Shown here: positions 45,210 to 54,170 of the stretch, one piece after another | Layout: each line of letters begins with the position of its first letter | Position numbering within the stretch: position 1 is the stretch's first letter | NCBI GenBank assembly: GCA_964019425.1 | Contig: OZ025812.1 | Location: 1,037,276 to 1,101,275, forward strand | Reading direction: 5' to 3' | Length of the DNA: 64,000 bases | DNA from: Flectonema sp. DT1601 | Taxonomy: Eukaryota > Euglenozoa > Diplonemea > Diplonemida > Diplonemidae | Made by a program: the position numbers and the translations under genes | The notes under the pieces: model-generated | What the model was told of the DNA's origin: nothing | Databases searched by the model: none | The model's input: only the letters and a program-made list of their open reading frames with translations

Positions 45210-45718
45210 ATCTTGACCTTTCAGGTCTTAGTAGTGTAACCACTATTGGAAATGATTTCTTGTCTTTTTGTATTTCAATCACTGCTCTGGACCTTTCAGG
45301 TCTTAGTAGCGTCACCACTGTTGGAAATGATTTCCTGCGTTGTTGTGAATCTATCACTGCTCTTGAACTTTCAGGTCTCAGTAGTGTTACTGCTGTTGGA
45401 AATTATTTCTTGTCTAAATTAAAAATCACTGCTCTTGACCTTTCAAGTCTTAGTTGCGTTACTTCTATTGGAAATTCTTTCTTGTATGAATCAAAATCAC
45501 TCACTGCACTTAACCTCTCCGGTTTGAGTAGTGTCACTACTATTGGGAATTCTTTCTTGTCATCCTGTTCACAAATCACTGATCTTGACCTTTCAAGTCT
45601 TAGTAATGTTACTGAAATCGGAGATTATTTGCACTGCAATTGCAATGCACTTGAATCTGTTAGGCTGCCTCGAAATAATGGCATTCTCTTTAAACAGTCT
45701 GTAGAAGCCAGTCGTTAA
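45210..45718 (+). pseudogene. 3' part of the interrupted LRR gene (BspA-type repeats)
   Basis: Reading on from the right duplication, the host frame gives six or seven leucine-rich repeats of about 22-24 residues with the pattern LDLSGLSSVTTIGNxFLSxCxxIT, then a short cap (ALESVRLPRNNG) and TAA. The repeats are very similar to one another and to those left of the LINE. Apart from the insertion and the T9 question at the start, the gene would be complete, so this may be a polymorphic insertion. Confidence 0.85.
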
Positions 45719-46272
45719 GTAGGTTCGGAGCTTTATTCATCACACGCTGATATTCTTACTTTCGCTTTTAATCAGCTTTAGACTGCTTTGGCATGTTCTC
45801 TTTTTATTCCTAATTCGTTCACCCGAAAACATCTTTCGGGAGGGTTTTATTTTATGTATCGCTACAGTTTGATTTCAGTGGTTCCAGTTAGTTGATTGTT
45901 AAGTCAATTTCATTTTGTTGTGTTTGAATGAATTTTTTTTTTCAAAACAGCAAAAAAAAAAAAAAAAAAACACTACCTAAAAGAAGGATATATTTACTAA
46001 CTCCACTACTCTGAAAGAATGGTTTTATCCCGAGCTGTGAGTTATGCCAAGGTTTACTTCTTAACAGATCTTGTTTTAAAGTATTATGGAGATCCTTTTC
46101 TATAAACTTGAATAAGAGAATACACCTAACATTCCCTCATTCACCCAGTACTTGACGCAAACATCGGTAGGCATTGCCTGTGGAGAGGTTTATGATATTG
46201 GGATCTTGTCTTTATGCTGAACTACCTCAGGCAACAAACACCTCTACAAAAGAAACCGTTATCTACATGTGT
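45719..46272. other. Intergenic, no gene seen
   Basis: AT-rich DNA with an A run near 45952. The part from about 46150 to 46272 may belong to the same rRNA-derived insertion as the segment that follows, but I cannot match it. Confidence 0.5.
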
Positions 46273-46290
46273 CCTCGGAGCCAATCCTTT

Positions 46291-46336
<46 letters not shown>

Positions 46337-46381
46337 TTCTGTCGGCCAGAGGCTTTTAGCCTAGGAGACCTATTGCGGTTA
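46273..46381 (-). rRNA. Fragment of large-subunit rRNA, antisense, partial
   Basis: The reverse complement contains AACAATGTAGGTAAGGGAAG, then TCGGCAAACTAGATCCGTAA and CTTCGGGAAAAGGATTGGCTC, a highly conserved 28S rRNA segment, preceded by CCGCAATAGGTCTCC...AGCCTCTGG that also fits 28S. Only about 110 bases are recognisable. It lies alone and on the strand opposite to all genes, so it is probably a dispersed fragment. In euglenozoans with fragmented LSU rRNA a genuine small piece cannot be ruled out. On the + strand it yields a spurious frame (NPFPEVTDLVCRLPLPTLFC). Confidence 0.85.
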
Positions 46382-46658
46382 ACTGTAACGGCCTGATGCA
46401 AGAGAAGAGATCTCCCCTGTCTTCATCCACACTAAGCAATGAACCAGTTGTTGAGAACACAGAGAACGAAGAGTTTAGGAAGTACTTGCAAGAGAGCAGG
46501 GCTGAGATCGATGAGAAAGAAGCTGAAATTAGGAAAGGTCGATATTTTCACAAAGAAGTTGTTTTGAAAAAGGCTTAAAGCAATGATGAATAATTCTTTG
46601 AGGCAACCTGTTTCAATAATTTAGGTAATCTCGCAGATCATAAGCAGCAACTCGAGAA

Positions 46659-46971
46659 TGGGCGATACGAAAACAACTTTTGGTGGCAAATGCGTTGTTT
46701 GTGGTAAGGAAGGTAATTCAGAATCAAATCGCGTTTCTGTCTCCCACATTCTTAGGACGAGAGAGAATTGCAGCTGAAGCGTCGACAGTCTTCTACACTG
46801 CAGAGGATCATTCAAACTGGTTTCTTATCAAGGCAGTGGAGGAAGCAGCACACCTCCGAACAAAAGGTGCTGGAGGTTTCTTTGTAGTGAAATACTTGGG
46901 GGAACCGAACTTCTCTAAGCTTTTTATCAATGGCTATGGTCTTCTCTCGATTAGAAGTGCCGTCCCCTGTA
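46659..46971 (+). CDS. Possible exons of an unknown gene (Cys-containing start, then VFYTAEDHSNWFLIKAVEEA)
   Basis: A frame starting at ATG 46659 (MGDTKTTFGGKCVVCG) can be joined through a 52-nt intron (donor GTAAGG, acceptor TTCTTAG at about 46754) to RERIAAEASTVFYTAEDHSNWFLIKAVEEAAHL...LLSIRSAVP, which ends at a GTAAGT donor near 46971. A Ser/Pro-rich frame (SPVSTDEFPPLPSSQSVATA) follows and may be a further exon or a frame change. I do not recognise the protein. It could be the start of the gene whose PDZ-like part lies at 47577, or a decayed copy. Confidence 0.35.
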
Positions 46972-47058
46972 AGTACTGATGAATTCCCTCCACTCCCTTC
47001 CTCTCAGTCTGTAGCTACAGCTGTTCCAATAGAGATTGACAGTACGACTGACAATACT

Positions 47059-47837
47059 AGTACAGGTAGAAACCTGTTTCTGGGAAGCAAGAGTTCTTCT
47101 TCTACTGGCATTTCAAAAGCTTCGGAATCTTGCAAAAGTCCACACCTATTGACATCACGGTATATGTGCCATCACGGTCATGGTATATCTTGCTATCACG
47201 GTATATTGACATCACTTCGCATGTTAATTGGAAACACTGTTGAAGAAATCAAAACTTAAAAATCGAATTCGTATGGAGAGCCTGCGTTGGAGATACCAAA
47301 AGCTTTGTCTTGTTGATAGTTTAGTTTTATTATTCATCTTTGGGTGTCATTTATTTTTTGTCGCGAATAAAAAAAAAGTATTGGTGAACTGCTACGCAGT
47401 AGGCAGCTAGTTGGTTAGCCAGCGTAAGCTTTGTTGTTCGTGTGAGGTATTATCGTCGTAGTTGTATTTTTAAAGGGGTTGATAAGTTATTGATTTGTTT
47501 GGTTTGTATTTTTGCATTTTGTAAGTAAAAATTAATTTTCCATCAGGCTCTTGTTTCTTTTCCACTAAACAACAAAATGGTTGTCGATTGTTTTGCTAAT
47601 TTGATAATCCAAGACGGATTAATTTTTTCAGCACCAGCAGGCTGCAAGGCAGCTCCGGGAGACGTCGTCCTCGCGTTGAACGGCACTGTGATGAACAAAA
47701 GTGATGAGCAGATCAAACGTGTGGTTGAATATGCAGAGGAAGGAGAAGAGTTTGAGATGGTGCTGCTGAGGGGAATCCGAATTTTTATAATCCATCCCAG
47801 CATCAGAATCGTCAGGATAAGACAAAGTCTCACCTAA
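47059..47837 (+). repeat. Duplicated block, copy 1
   Basis: This 779-base block recurs at 48789-49461 at high identity with several indels. It contains three ATCACGGTATAT-like short repeats (47155-47210), a frame with a membrane-like segment (CLVDSLVLLFIFGCHLFFV) and a PDZ-like exon. Copy 1 has about 90 bases more than copy 2 in the PDZ part, so copy 1 is probably closer to the parent. Confidence 0.85.
47577..47837 (+). CDS. PDZ-like domain fragment or exon (86 aa)
   Basis: The frame reads ...LIFSAPAGCKAAPGDVVLALNGTVMNKSDEQIKRVVEYAEEGEEFEMVLLRG, where GDVVLALNGTVMNKS and the following helix and strand match the second half of a PDZ domain (peptide-binding fold). An acceptor-like CCATCAG precedes it by about 30 bases. 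It may be the last exon of a gene beginning upstream. The N-terminal carboxylate-binding loop is not visible, so the domain may be completed by an earlier exon or be broken. Confidence 0.45.
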   Translation: MVVDCFANLIIQDGLIFSAPAGCKAAPGDVVLALNGTVMNKSDEQIKRVVEYAEEGEEFEMVLLRGIRIFIIHPSIRIVRIRQSLT

Positions 47838-48788
47838 TGATCGCCCGTCACATGTTCTATAGTACAGAGAGAAGTTTATTAGTTCCTTTGAGACTCGTGT
47901 GTCAGCTAGTGGTAATTAAAGTAACCTTGTGGAGTAGAATAGTTGATTTTGTAATTCAGAAACTTCTAGTGAGCCACCCATGTGATAGTTGGTGTGCTTA
48001 ACGGATACCTACTCGTATAGATAGAACTGTGCTTCTCCATTGCTTCTCCTTGGTCAGATCCAACGATTATATATGAAAGCAATTTCATTATTGTGCGAAA
48101 TCACTCCATTATTATTATGTTCTCGTTTTCCTTTTTTTTTTTTTTTTTGTTTGTTTTTTCTGGTTTAATAAAAAGCTATTTCTTTTGAAAAAAATGAAAA
48201 CATTAAAAAAAAATTATTTTCTCAAAAAATACAAATTATACCAGCGTGTATTTTCTTTTATTTCTTTTATTGCCTTCCCATCCCCAATAAGTTTATATTG
48301 AGAAGTAATCTTTTAGAAGGTAATGTGAGAAACACTTTGCCGTGTTATAGAAAACCTGAATTGCTTTTTTCAGGTGACACGATTCTTTTAAAAAGAATTA
48401 ATTGAAACTCAATTCGGCCACTTAATTTATAATGCAGAGTTTTTTTTACTACATTTGCAGAGTGTTTTTACCTTGAATATTACCTTTTCACCCCCCGTCT
48501 TTGCTTTCTTTCAAGTCAACTGTATGTATTATTAATTGTTTTAAAAAGTATTTATTCTTCTCTCCTCCCTACACACCTTTTTTTTGATTCATAAAAATCA
48601 TCACTTACATCTCCTCCCCAAGAAGAAAGAGAAAAAAGAATTAAATTAAAGAATTAAGTTGACAACATCAATCATTTTATGTGTAATCAAAAAAAGGGAG
48701 TTCGGTTGCTAAAAATTATATCAACGAACCAATGTAAAATACATTTGATTATGACTTCTGAGGACATCTAAAATACCTGTGTAGTGTA
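47838..48788. other. Spacer between duplicated blocks
   Basis: AT-rich spacer with T and A runs. I see no gene. Confidence 0.55.
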
Positions 48789-49461
48789 AGTACAGGTAGA
48801 AACTTCTTTCTGGGAAGAACCCTTGCATTTCAAAAGCTTCGGATATCTTGCAAAAGTCCACACCAATTGACATCACGGTATATGCGCGATCACGGTCATG
48901 GTGTATCTTGCTATCACGGTATATTGACATCACTTCGCATGTTAATTGGAAACACTGTTGAAGAAATCAAAACTTAAAAATCGAATTCGTATGGAGAGCC
49001 TGCGTTGGAGATACCAAAAGCTTTGTCTTGTTGATAGTTTAGTTTTATTATTCATCTTTGGGTGTCATTTATTTTTTGTCGCGAATAAAAAAAAAGTAAA
49101 AGAAATTGTTTATTTGGTGAACTGCTACGCAGTAGGCAGCTAGTTGGTTAGCGTAAGCTTTGTTGTTCGTGTGAGGTATTATCGTCGTAGTTGTATTTTT
49201 AAAGGGGTTGATAAGTTATTGATTTGTTTGGTTTATATTTTTGCATTTTGTAAGTAAAAATTAATTTTCCATCAGACTCTTGTTTCTTTTCCACTAAACA
49301 ACAAAATGGTCATCGATAACAGAACTGATGAGCAGATCAAACGTGTGGTAGAATATGCAGAGGAAGGAGAAGAGTTTGAGATGGTGCTGCTGAGGGGAAT
49401 CCGAATTTTTATAATCCATCCCAGCATCAGAATGGTCAGGATAAGACAAAGTCTCACCTAA
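48789..49461 (+). repeat. Duplicated block, copy 2
   Basis: Diverged second copy of 47059-47837. The PDZ-like frame is shortened near its start (ATGGTCATCGATAACAGAACTGATGAGCAG...), then matches copy 1 to the shared end AAGTCTCACCTAAT. It carries a 15-base insertion near 49098 and a 4-base gap near 49153. Directly after its end begins unrelated Gln-rich sequence. Confidence 0.85.
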
Positions 49462-49945
49462 TCATGGAAGTGCGAAAACAGATACGGCAACAAGGGCAAG
49501 CGATGCAGCAACAGTATCAGAACGAGTCGATGTTGAACAAGCAAACCAACTACAACAGCATCAGCAGCAACTGCAACAATTCCCACAAAACAATCTGCAG
49601 CAGCAAAATTATCAGCAGCAACAGCAACGATTCCATCAAAATGGTCAACAACAGCAACAATTTCCGCAAAACAGTCAACAGCAACAGCAGCAAGTAAATT
49701 TGGGAAGCCTAATCGATGCAACACAAGTTTTGCAGTGGTCGGAGTTAATCGCCACCGGAAAAGGCGACTTTGTGACAAGGTGCGTCTCCCCGGTGCCATC
49801 ACAGCCGGGAGGCAATAGGTTAATTGCGGGATAGCGAACGGAAGCGTCGCTATGTTGGGAAACCTGGCTCTCTGTGCGAGAAACCAGGAAATCCGCTAAT
49901 AACTACGCTCAAGATGATTGATAATGATGAAAATACTAAAAATAA
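49462..49945 (+). mobile_element. Gln-rich retroelement scrap with a structured tail (origin uncertain)
   Basis: From about 49464 the sequence encodes a Gln-rich segment (QQQ runs, then VNLGSLIDATQVLQWSELIATGKGDF). This composition resembles the first proteins of both retroelements in this window, though I cannot align it to either. It is followed by a GC-richer noncoding part with a stem CCTGG...CCAGG near 49880-49905 and a final GATGATTGATAATGATG-like tail, as seen at 3' ends of some non-LTR elements. It looks like a degraded fragment. Confidence 0.35.
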
Positions 49946-50075
49946 TACCAATTGATATTGGCGATGTCACCTACTTTACTTCCAAAATCTAAGGTTGGAT
50001 GTTCCATCCACCTTATGATCAACGTGAGTGACGGAAGACACGCCAAAGTGAAGAGAGCTTCAAGGTTAGGAATTT

Positions 50076-50333
50076 CCCGCAAACCCGCAAACCCGCAAAC
50101 CCGCAAACCCGCAAACCCGCAAACCCGCAAACCCGCAAACCCGCAAACCCGCAAACCCGCAAACCCGCAAACCCGCAAACCCGCAAACCCGCAAACCCGC
50201 AAACCCGCAAACCCGCAAACCCGCAAACCCGCAAACCCGCAAACCCGCAAACCCGCAAACCCGCAAACCCGCAAACCCGCAAACCCGCAAACCCGCAAAC
50301 CCGCAAACCCGCAAACCCGCAAACCCGCAAACC
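50076..50333 (+). repeat. CCCGCAAA 8-mer array 1 (32 copies plus CC)
   Basis: 258 bases of perfect head-to-tail CCCGCAAA. It starts after ...AGGAATTT and ends ...AAACC followed by TTTCCTTGGG. No imperfect unit is seen. Confidence 0.99.
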
Positions 50334-50784
50334 TTTCCTTGGGAACCTTGCAAATGGCAGTTTTGAATTACGTAATATCATCTTTTGTCTTTTCTGCTCT
50401 AGTGTTAGTTGAAGTTTGAGTTCTCATCTTCGATCATTTTTCCTCAATTTAGAAGAGTCCGGTCATGGGCAAATAGTGTCGCGCCGACTTGGCAGCAGAC
50501 ACTGATCTCTATATAGTGGCGCGTGACGGCGCGCGCCCGGCCGAGCCTCACCACGAGGACACGGTCAGGCGGCGCCACGCTACCCCGTTGTGAATGTTTG
50601 GAAATCTTGCTCTGTTAGTACTTGTGGCTTAACCCTTTCTTTCGCTCTGTCTACAGGAAAATTAGTTTAACCAATGGTACAATTCACTTTGTACAATGTT
50701 CTTGCTTTATTCATTTCTATCCCTTGTTTTGCTTTATTTCTTTTCCCTCCAGTACAATTAAACAACGTAAATGCCGCACGGTTC
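50334..50784 (+). repeat. Flanking blocks of the arrays, first copies
   Basis: The right flank of array 1 (TTTCCTTGGGAACCTTGC..., 50334 to about 50515) recurs after array 2. The left flank of array 2 (GTGACGGCGCGCGCCCGGCC... to CGCACGGTTC, about 50524-50784) recurs before array 3. They contain short GC-rich stretches (GACGGCGCGCGCCCGGCC) and TATATAG near 50508, but no recognised gene. They may be end repeats or promoter-type repeats of the retroelement to the right, or a duplicated satellite unit. Confidence 0.75.
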
Positions 50785-51139
50785 CCCGCAAACCCGCAAA
50801 CCCGCAAACCCGCAAACCCGCAAACCCGCAAACCCGCAAACCCGCAAACCCGCAAACCCGCAAACCCCGCAAACCCGCAAACCCGCAAACCCGCAAACCC
50901 GCAAACCCGCAAACCCGCAAACCCGCAAACCCGCAAACCCGCAAACCCGCAAACCCGCAAACCCGCAAACCCGCAAACCCGCAAACCCGCAAACCCGCAA
51001 ACCCGCAAACCCGCAAACCCGCAAACCCGCAAACCCGCAAACCCGCAAACCCGCAAACCCGCAAACCCGCAAACCCGCAAACCCGCAAACCCGCAAACCC
51101 GCAAACCCGCAAACCCGCAAACCCGCAAACCCGCAAACC
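50785..51139 (+). repeat. CCCGCAAA 8-mer array 2 (44 copies plus CC, one unit with an extra C)
   Basis: 355 bases of the same 8-mer with one 9-base unit near 50864. Right boundary ...AAACC then TTTCCTTGGG, identical to array 1; left boundary CACGGTTC identical to array 3. Confidence 0.99.
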
Positions 51140-51793
51140 TTTCCTTGGGAACCTTGCAAATGGCAGTTTTAAATTACGTAATATCATCCTTTGTCTTTTC
51201 TGCTCTAGTGTGCAACGAAGTTTGAGTTCTCATCTTCGATCATTTTTCCTCAATTTAGACGAGTCCGATCATGGGCAAAAAGTGTTGCGCCGACCTGGCT
51301 GCAGACACTGTTCTCTAGATAAGGCATTTTACATTTAACAATTGTTTCAGATGTGCAAATTCCGTGTGTTATAAAACAAGCTTGCATTACAAGTTATCCT
51401 TGGGAACGTGTCCCTCAATATCAGAAAATTGTTCATTGTTTTACTTTTCCATTTTGTCATTCTTTACGCTTTATCACAGGGTTTTTTCATACTTGTACAT
51501 TTAAGTTTGAAATCCCACCCACCCACCCCCTGTGACGGCGCGCGCCCGGCCGAGCCTCACCACGAGGACACGGCCAGGCGGCGCCACGCTACCCCGTTGT
51601 GAATGTTTGGAAATCTTGCACTGTTAGTACTTGTGGCTTAACCCTTTCTTTCGCTCTGTCTACAGGAAAATTAGTTTAACCAATGGTACAATTCACTTTG
51701 TACAATGTTCTTGCTTTATTCATTTCTATCCCTTGTTTCTGCTTTATTTCATTTCACCCCAGTACAATTAACAACGTAAATGCCGCACGGTTC
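51140..51793 (+). repeat. Flanking blocks of the arrays, second copies with a unique insert
   Basis: 51140 to about 51322 matches the block after array 1 with scattered substitutions. About 51532-51793 matches the block before array 2. Between them, about 51323-51530 is single-copy AT-rich sequence. The pattern is a roughly 0.7-1.0 kb unit (left block, array, right block) repeated in the same orientation. Confidence 0.8.
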
Positions 51794-51915
51794 CCCGCAA
51801 ACCCGCAAACCCGCAAACCCGCAAACCCGCAAACCCGCAAACCCGCAAACCCGCAAACCCGCAAACCCGCAAACCCGCAAACCCGCAAACCCGCAAACCC
51901 GCAAACCCGCAAACC
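51794..51915 (+). repeat. CCCGCAAA 8-mer array 3 (15 copies plus CC)
   Basis: 122 bases of perfect 8-mer. The left flank is shared with array 2. The right flank (TATCTTTTCACAGGG...) differs and leads directly to the gag-like gene. Confidence 0.99.
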
Positions 51916-52070
51916 TATCTTTTCACAGGGAACTGCTCAATGGTATTCGGCGCCTTTGATGTTCTGCGTTATCCATTTACATCTTAGCTTTGTGTTTGCT
52001 TTGCGTTCACTCTACCTCTCTCTTAATGTTCATTCTTCTGTAGTTTGTGGTACAGGATAAAGGAAAAACA

Positions 52071-54158
52071 ATGGCCGAAGTCTATTACGACTTCAGTGTG
52101 CCAAGTTCTTTGGCAGAGAACTTGCGGCCGATTCTGGGCCAACTGACCCGGACGAAGGTGAGCCTGACCTATAGGCAGGGGGTGTTGGTGAGGTGCCTGG
52201 GTGAGGCAGAGGCCAACCTCATTTGGTTGGCTACAACGAAGGAGGACGACCGGGACGGGAGGAGGAAGAGCAACGATCGGTTGCTGGCGTGCTGCTTGGA
52301 CGTGGCGGAGGGCACGCTGCCTGTGTTGTCGGCGCGAGCGGTATTCGTCATATTGACGATGCTGGCGGAGAAGGCACCAGGGCCATTCAAAGAAAGAATG
52401 ATGAAGGCTCAACTGCTGCCAGGGGAGCCTGGGGTGTTGACGCCTTTGAGGGGCGTTGTAACGGTGGTGGAGCCCCATGATGGGATAACGCCACCGCAGT
52501 TGGAGGATGATGCTTCTTTGCAGAACCCTGAAGTTGTTGGGCTTGCCAAGGCCACAAGTATGGCGGTGGGTAGGCTCCGGAAGGAGAACATGGCCACCTT
52601 GCAGCAGCAAACGGCTGGCCAGATGAAGACAGAAAAGAGGGTGGAGAAGGTGATTGCGGCAACCTCGGCTGCTTTTACTGAAGTGCAGACGGAGCAACAG
52701 AAGGCTGCGGAGTCGTTGAAGGAGGTGAAGGAAGTGGGCGCGGCTGCGGCAAGGGCGCTCAACGATGTGGGGGAATGGCAAGATCATGCCGGTTTGGTGG
52801 TGGACGAGGTCTGCTCACGACAGGTGAAGACGGAGGAGGAGGTCGCATCCATAATGGAGGAGGTGGGGCGACAGGGGGAGGAACAGCGGAAGAGACTGTT
52901 GGTGCAGCAGGGAATGCTGGAAAGGCAGCAGCAAGAGCTTTTGCAGCAGCAGAAGGATCGCGCCGCGTTTGAGCGTTCACAAGCCGAGCGGCAGCGGGCA
53001 GTGGACAAAATGCTCGCGTCCCAGGATGGGCACCAAGAAGCTCGGAGGAACCAGCACCTGCAACAGCAAGCCTTGTTGGAACAACAGCAACTACATCAGG
53101 AGAGATTGGTAGCGGAGCAGAAGGAACAGTTCAAGAAGGCTGGGGAGCAGCAGGCTATTTTGGATTCGATGCTCAATCAACAGCGTCAGTTGGAGCAGCA
53201 GGTTCATCAACAGACGCTAGCGAATCAACAGCAAGCGGAGTCTTTCGCGGCGGCACCACAGGCGGAGGACCTGGTGGGACTTCAAAAGCGATGTGACATG
53301 TTGCAGCAGCAGTTGAGTTTACAACAGCAGCAGCAGGTACAACAGCAGCAGCATTTACAACAGCAGCTGCAGTTACAGCAACAGACACAACAGTTTCAAC
53401 ACCAATTTCAGCAGAGAGAACAGGCACCTGAAGGGTTGGCCGAAGCTATTGGGCGCTTTGCCAACAGCACGGGGAGTTTGGTGGAACATGTGGCAGGGAA
53501 GAAGGAGAAGAATGTACGTTTCCCAAAGGCACTGATTCCAGGAGTGAAGGTGCGGAGGGTAGGGAACAAGGGGATGGTTGTGGATTTGGAGGGGGAGAAG
53601 GTGACTCTTGTGTTGGTTGGGAAGGCTGATGCCATGTTCGAGCTGACACCGGAACAGTTTGAGGATGAGGGCTGGACCGTTGGTCATTGGAACCCGGAGA
53701 AAATGGGGCCAGAGAGGCCGGTGACGCAGGTGGCGGTCTTGCCTGGAGAGTGGGCAGCTTACGGGGAGCAGGGACAAATGCAGCGCGACTTCTTGCAACA
53801 GGCAATTGTGCAAAGATATTCGGTGGGTACATCGTCGGTTGGGAAGGAGATGGTGAGCAGGTTGGCCGAAACTGCAATGGCAACAATTGCGGGAGGAACA
53901 GGTGCGACGCTCAAGGAGCTACACCGGTTGTTGGAGTACCAGTCGATTAGGGCTGGGCATGGATGGTTGGGCGGGGAGAGATACCTTCAACAATTGGGTG
54001 AGGAGGAGTTGGACCAGTCGACGGCGAAGGCAAGGAAGGCCGGTATGCAAGTGAAGCCTGTGAGAAAGACGACTACGGGACCGGCAATGGTGCCGAGGAC
54101 TGGTTGGAGGCCGTACACAGGACCAGCAAAAAACGGTCCCGCAGGCAAGGGTCATTGA
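52071..54158 (+). CDS. Gag-like protein of the tyrosine-recombinase element
   Basis: The first ATG in frame gives MAEVYYDFSVPSS and about 695 residues. A folded N-terminal part (about 1-140) precedes a long Gln-rich coiled coil (about 170-460, many QQQ runs) and a C-terminal part with FPKALIPGVKVRRVGNKG and a basic tail (KARKAGMQVKPVRKTT). By position and composition it should be the particle or RNA-binding protein of the element. I see no zinc knuckle. It resembles the LINE ORF1 only in Gln-rich composition. Confidence 0.65.
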   Translation: MAEVYYDFSVPSSLAENLRPILGQLTRTKVSLTYRQGVLVRCLGEAEANLIWLATTKEDDRDGRRKSNDRLLACCLDVAEGTLPVLSARAVFVILTMLAEKAPGPFKERMMKAQLLPGEPGVLTPLRGVVTVVEPHDGITPPQLEDDASLQNPEVVGLAKATSMAVGRLRKENMATLQQQTAGQMKTEKRVEKVIAATSAAFTEVQTEQQKAAESLKEVKEVGAAAARALNDVGEWQDHAGLVVDEVCSRQVKTEEEVASIMEEVGRQGEEQRKRLLVQQGMLERQQQELLQQQKDRAAFERSQAERQRAVDKMLASQDGHQEARRNQHLQQQALLEQQQLHQERLVAEQKEQFKKAGEQQAILDSMLNQQRQLEQQVHQQTLANQQQAESFAAAPQAEDLVGLQKRCDMLQQQLSLQQQQQVQQQQHLQQQLQLQQQTQQFQHQFQQREQAPEGLAEAIGRFANSTGSLVEHVAGKKEKNVRFPKALIPGVKVRRVGNKGMVVDLEGEKVTLVLVGKADAMFELTPEQFEDEGWTVGHWNPEKMGPERPVTQVAVLPGEWAAYGEQGQMQRDFLQQAIVQRYSVGTSSVGKEMVSRLAETAMATIAGGTGATLKELHRLLEYQSIRAGHGWLGGERYLQQLGEEELDQSTAKARKAGMQVKPVRKTTTGPAMVPRTGWRPYTGPAKNGPAGKGH

Positions 54159-54170
54159 GTCCTTGCCTGC

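Noticed and set aside
46174-46396. Short frames reading NPFPEVTDLVCRLPLPTLFC on the + strand
   Set aside because: This is the well-known spurious translation of antisense LSU rRNA.
49936-51338. Short open frames of KPANPQTR or GLRVCGFA repeats across arrays 1-3
   Set aside because: Same artefact; flanks show no coding signal in these frames.
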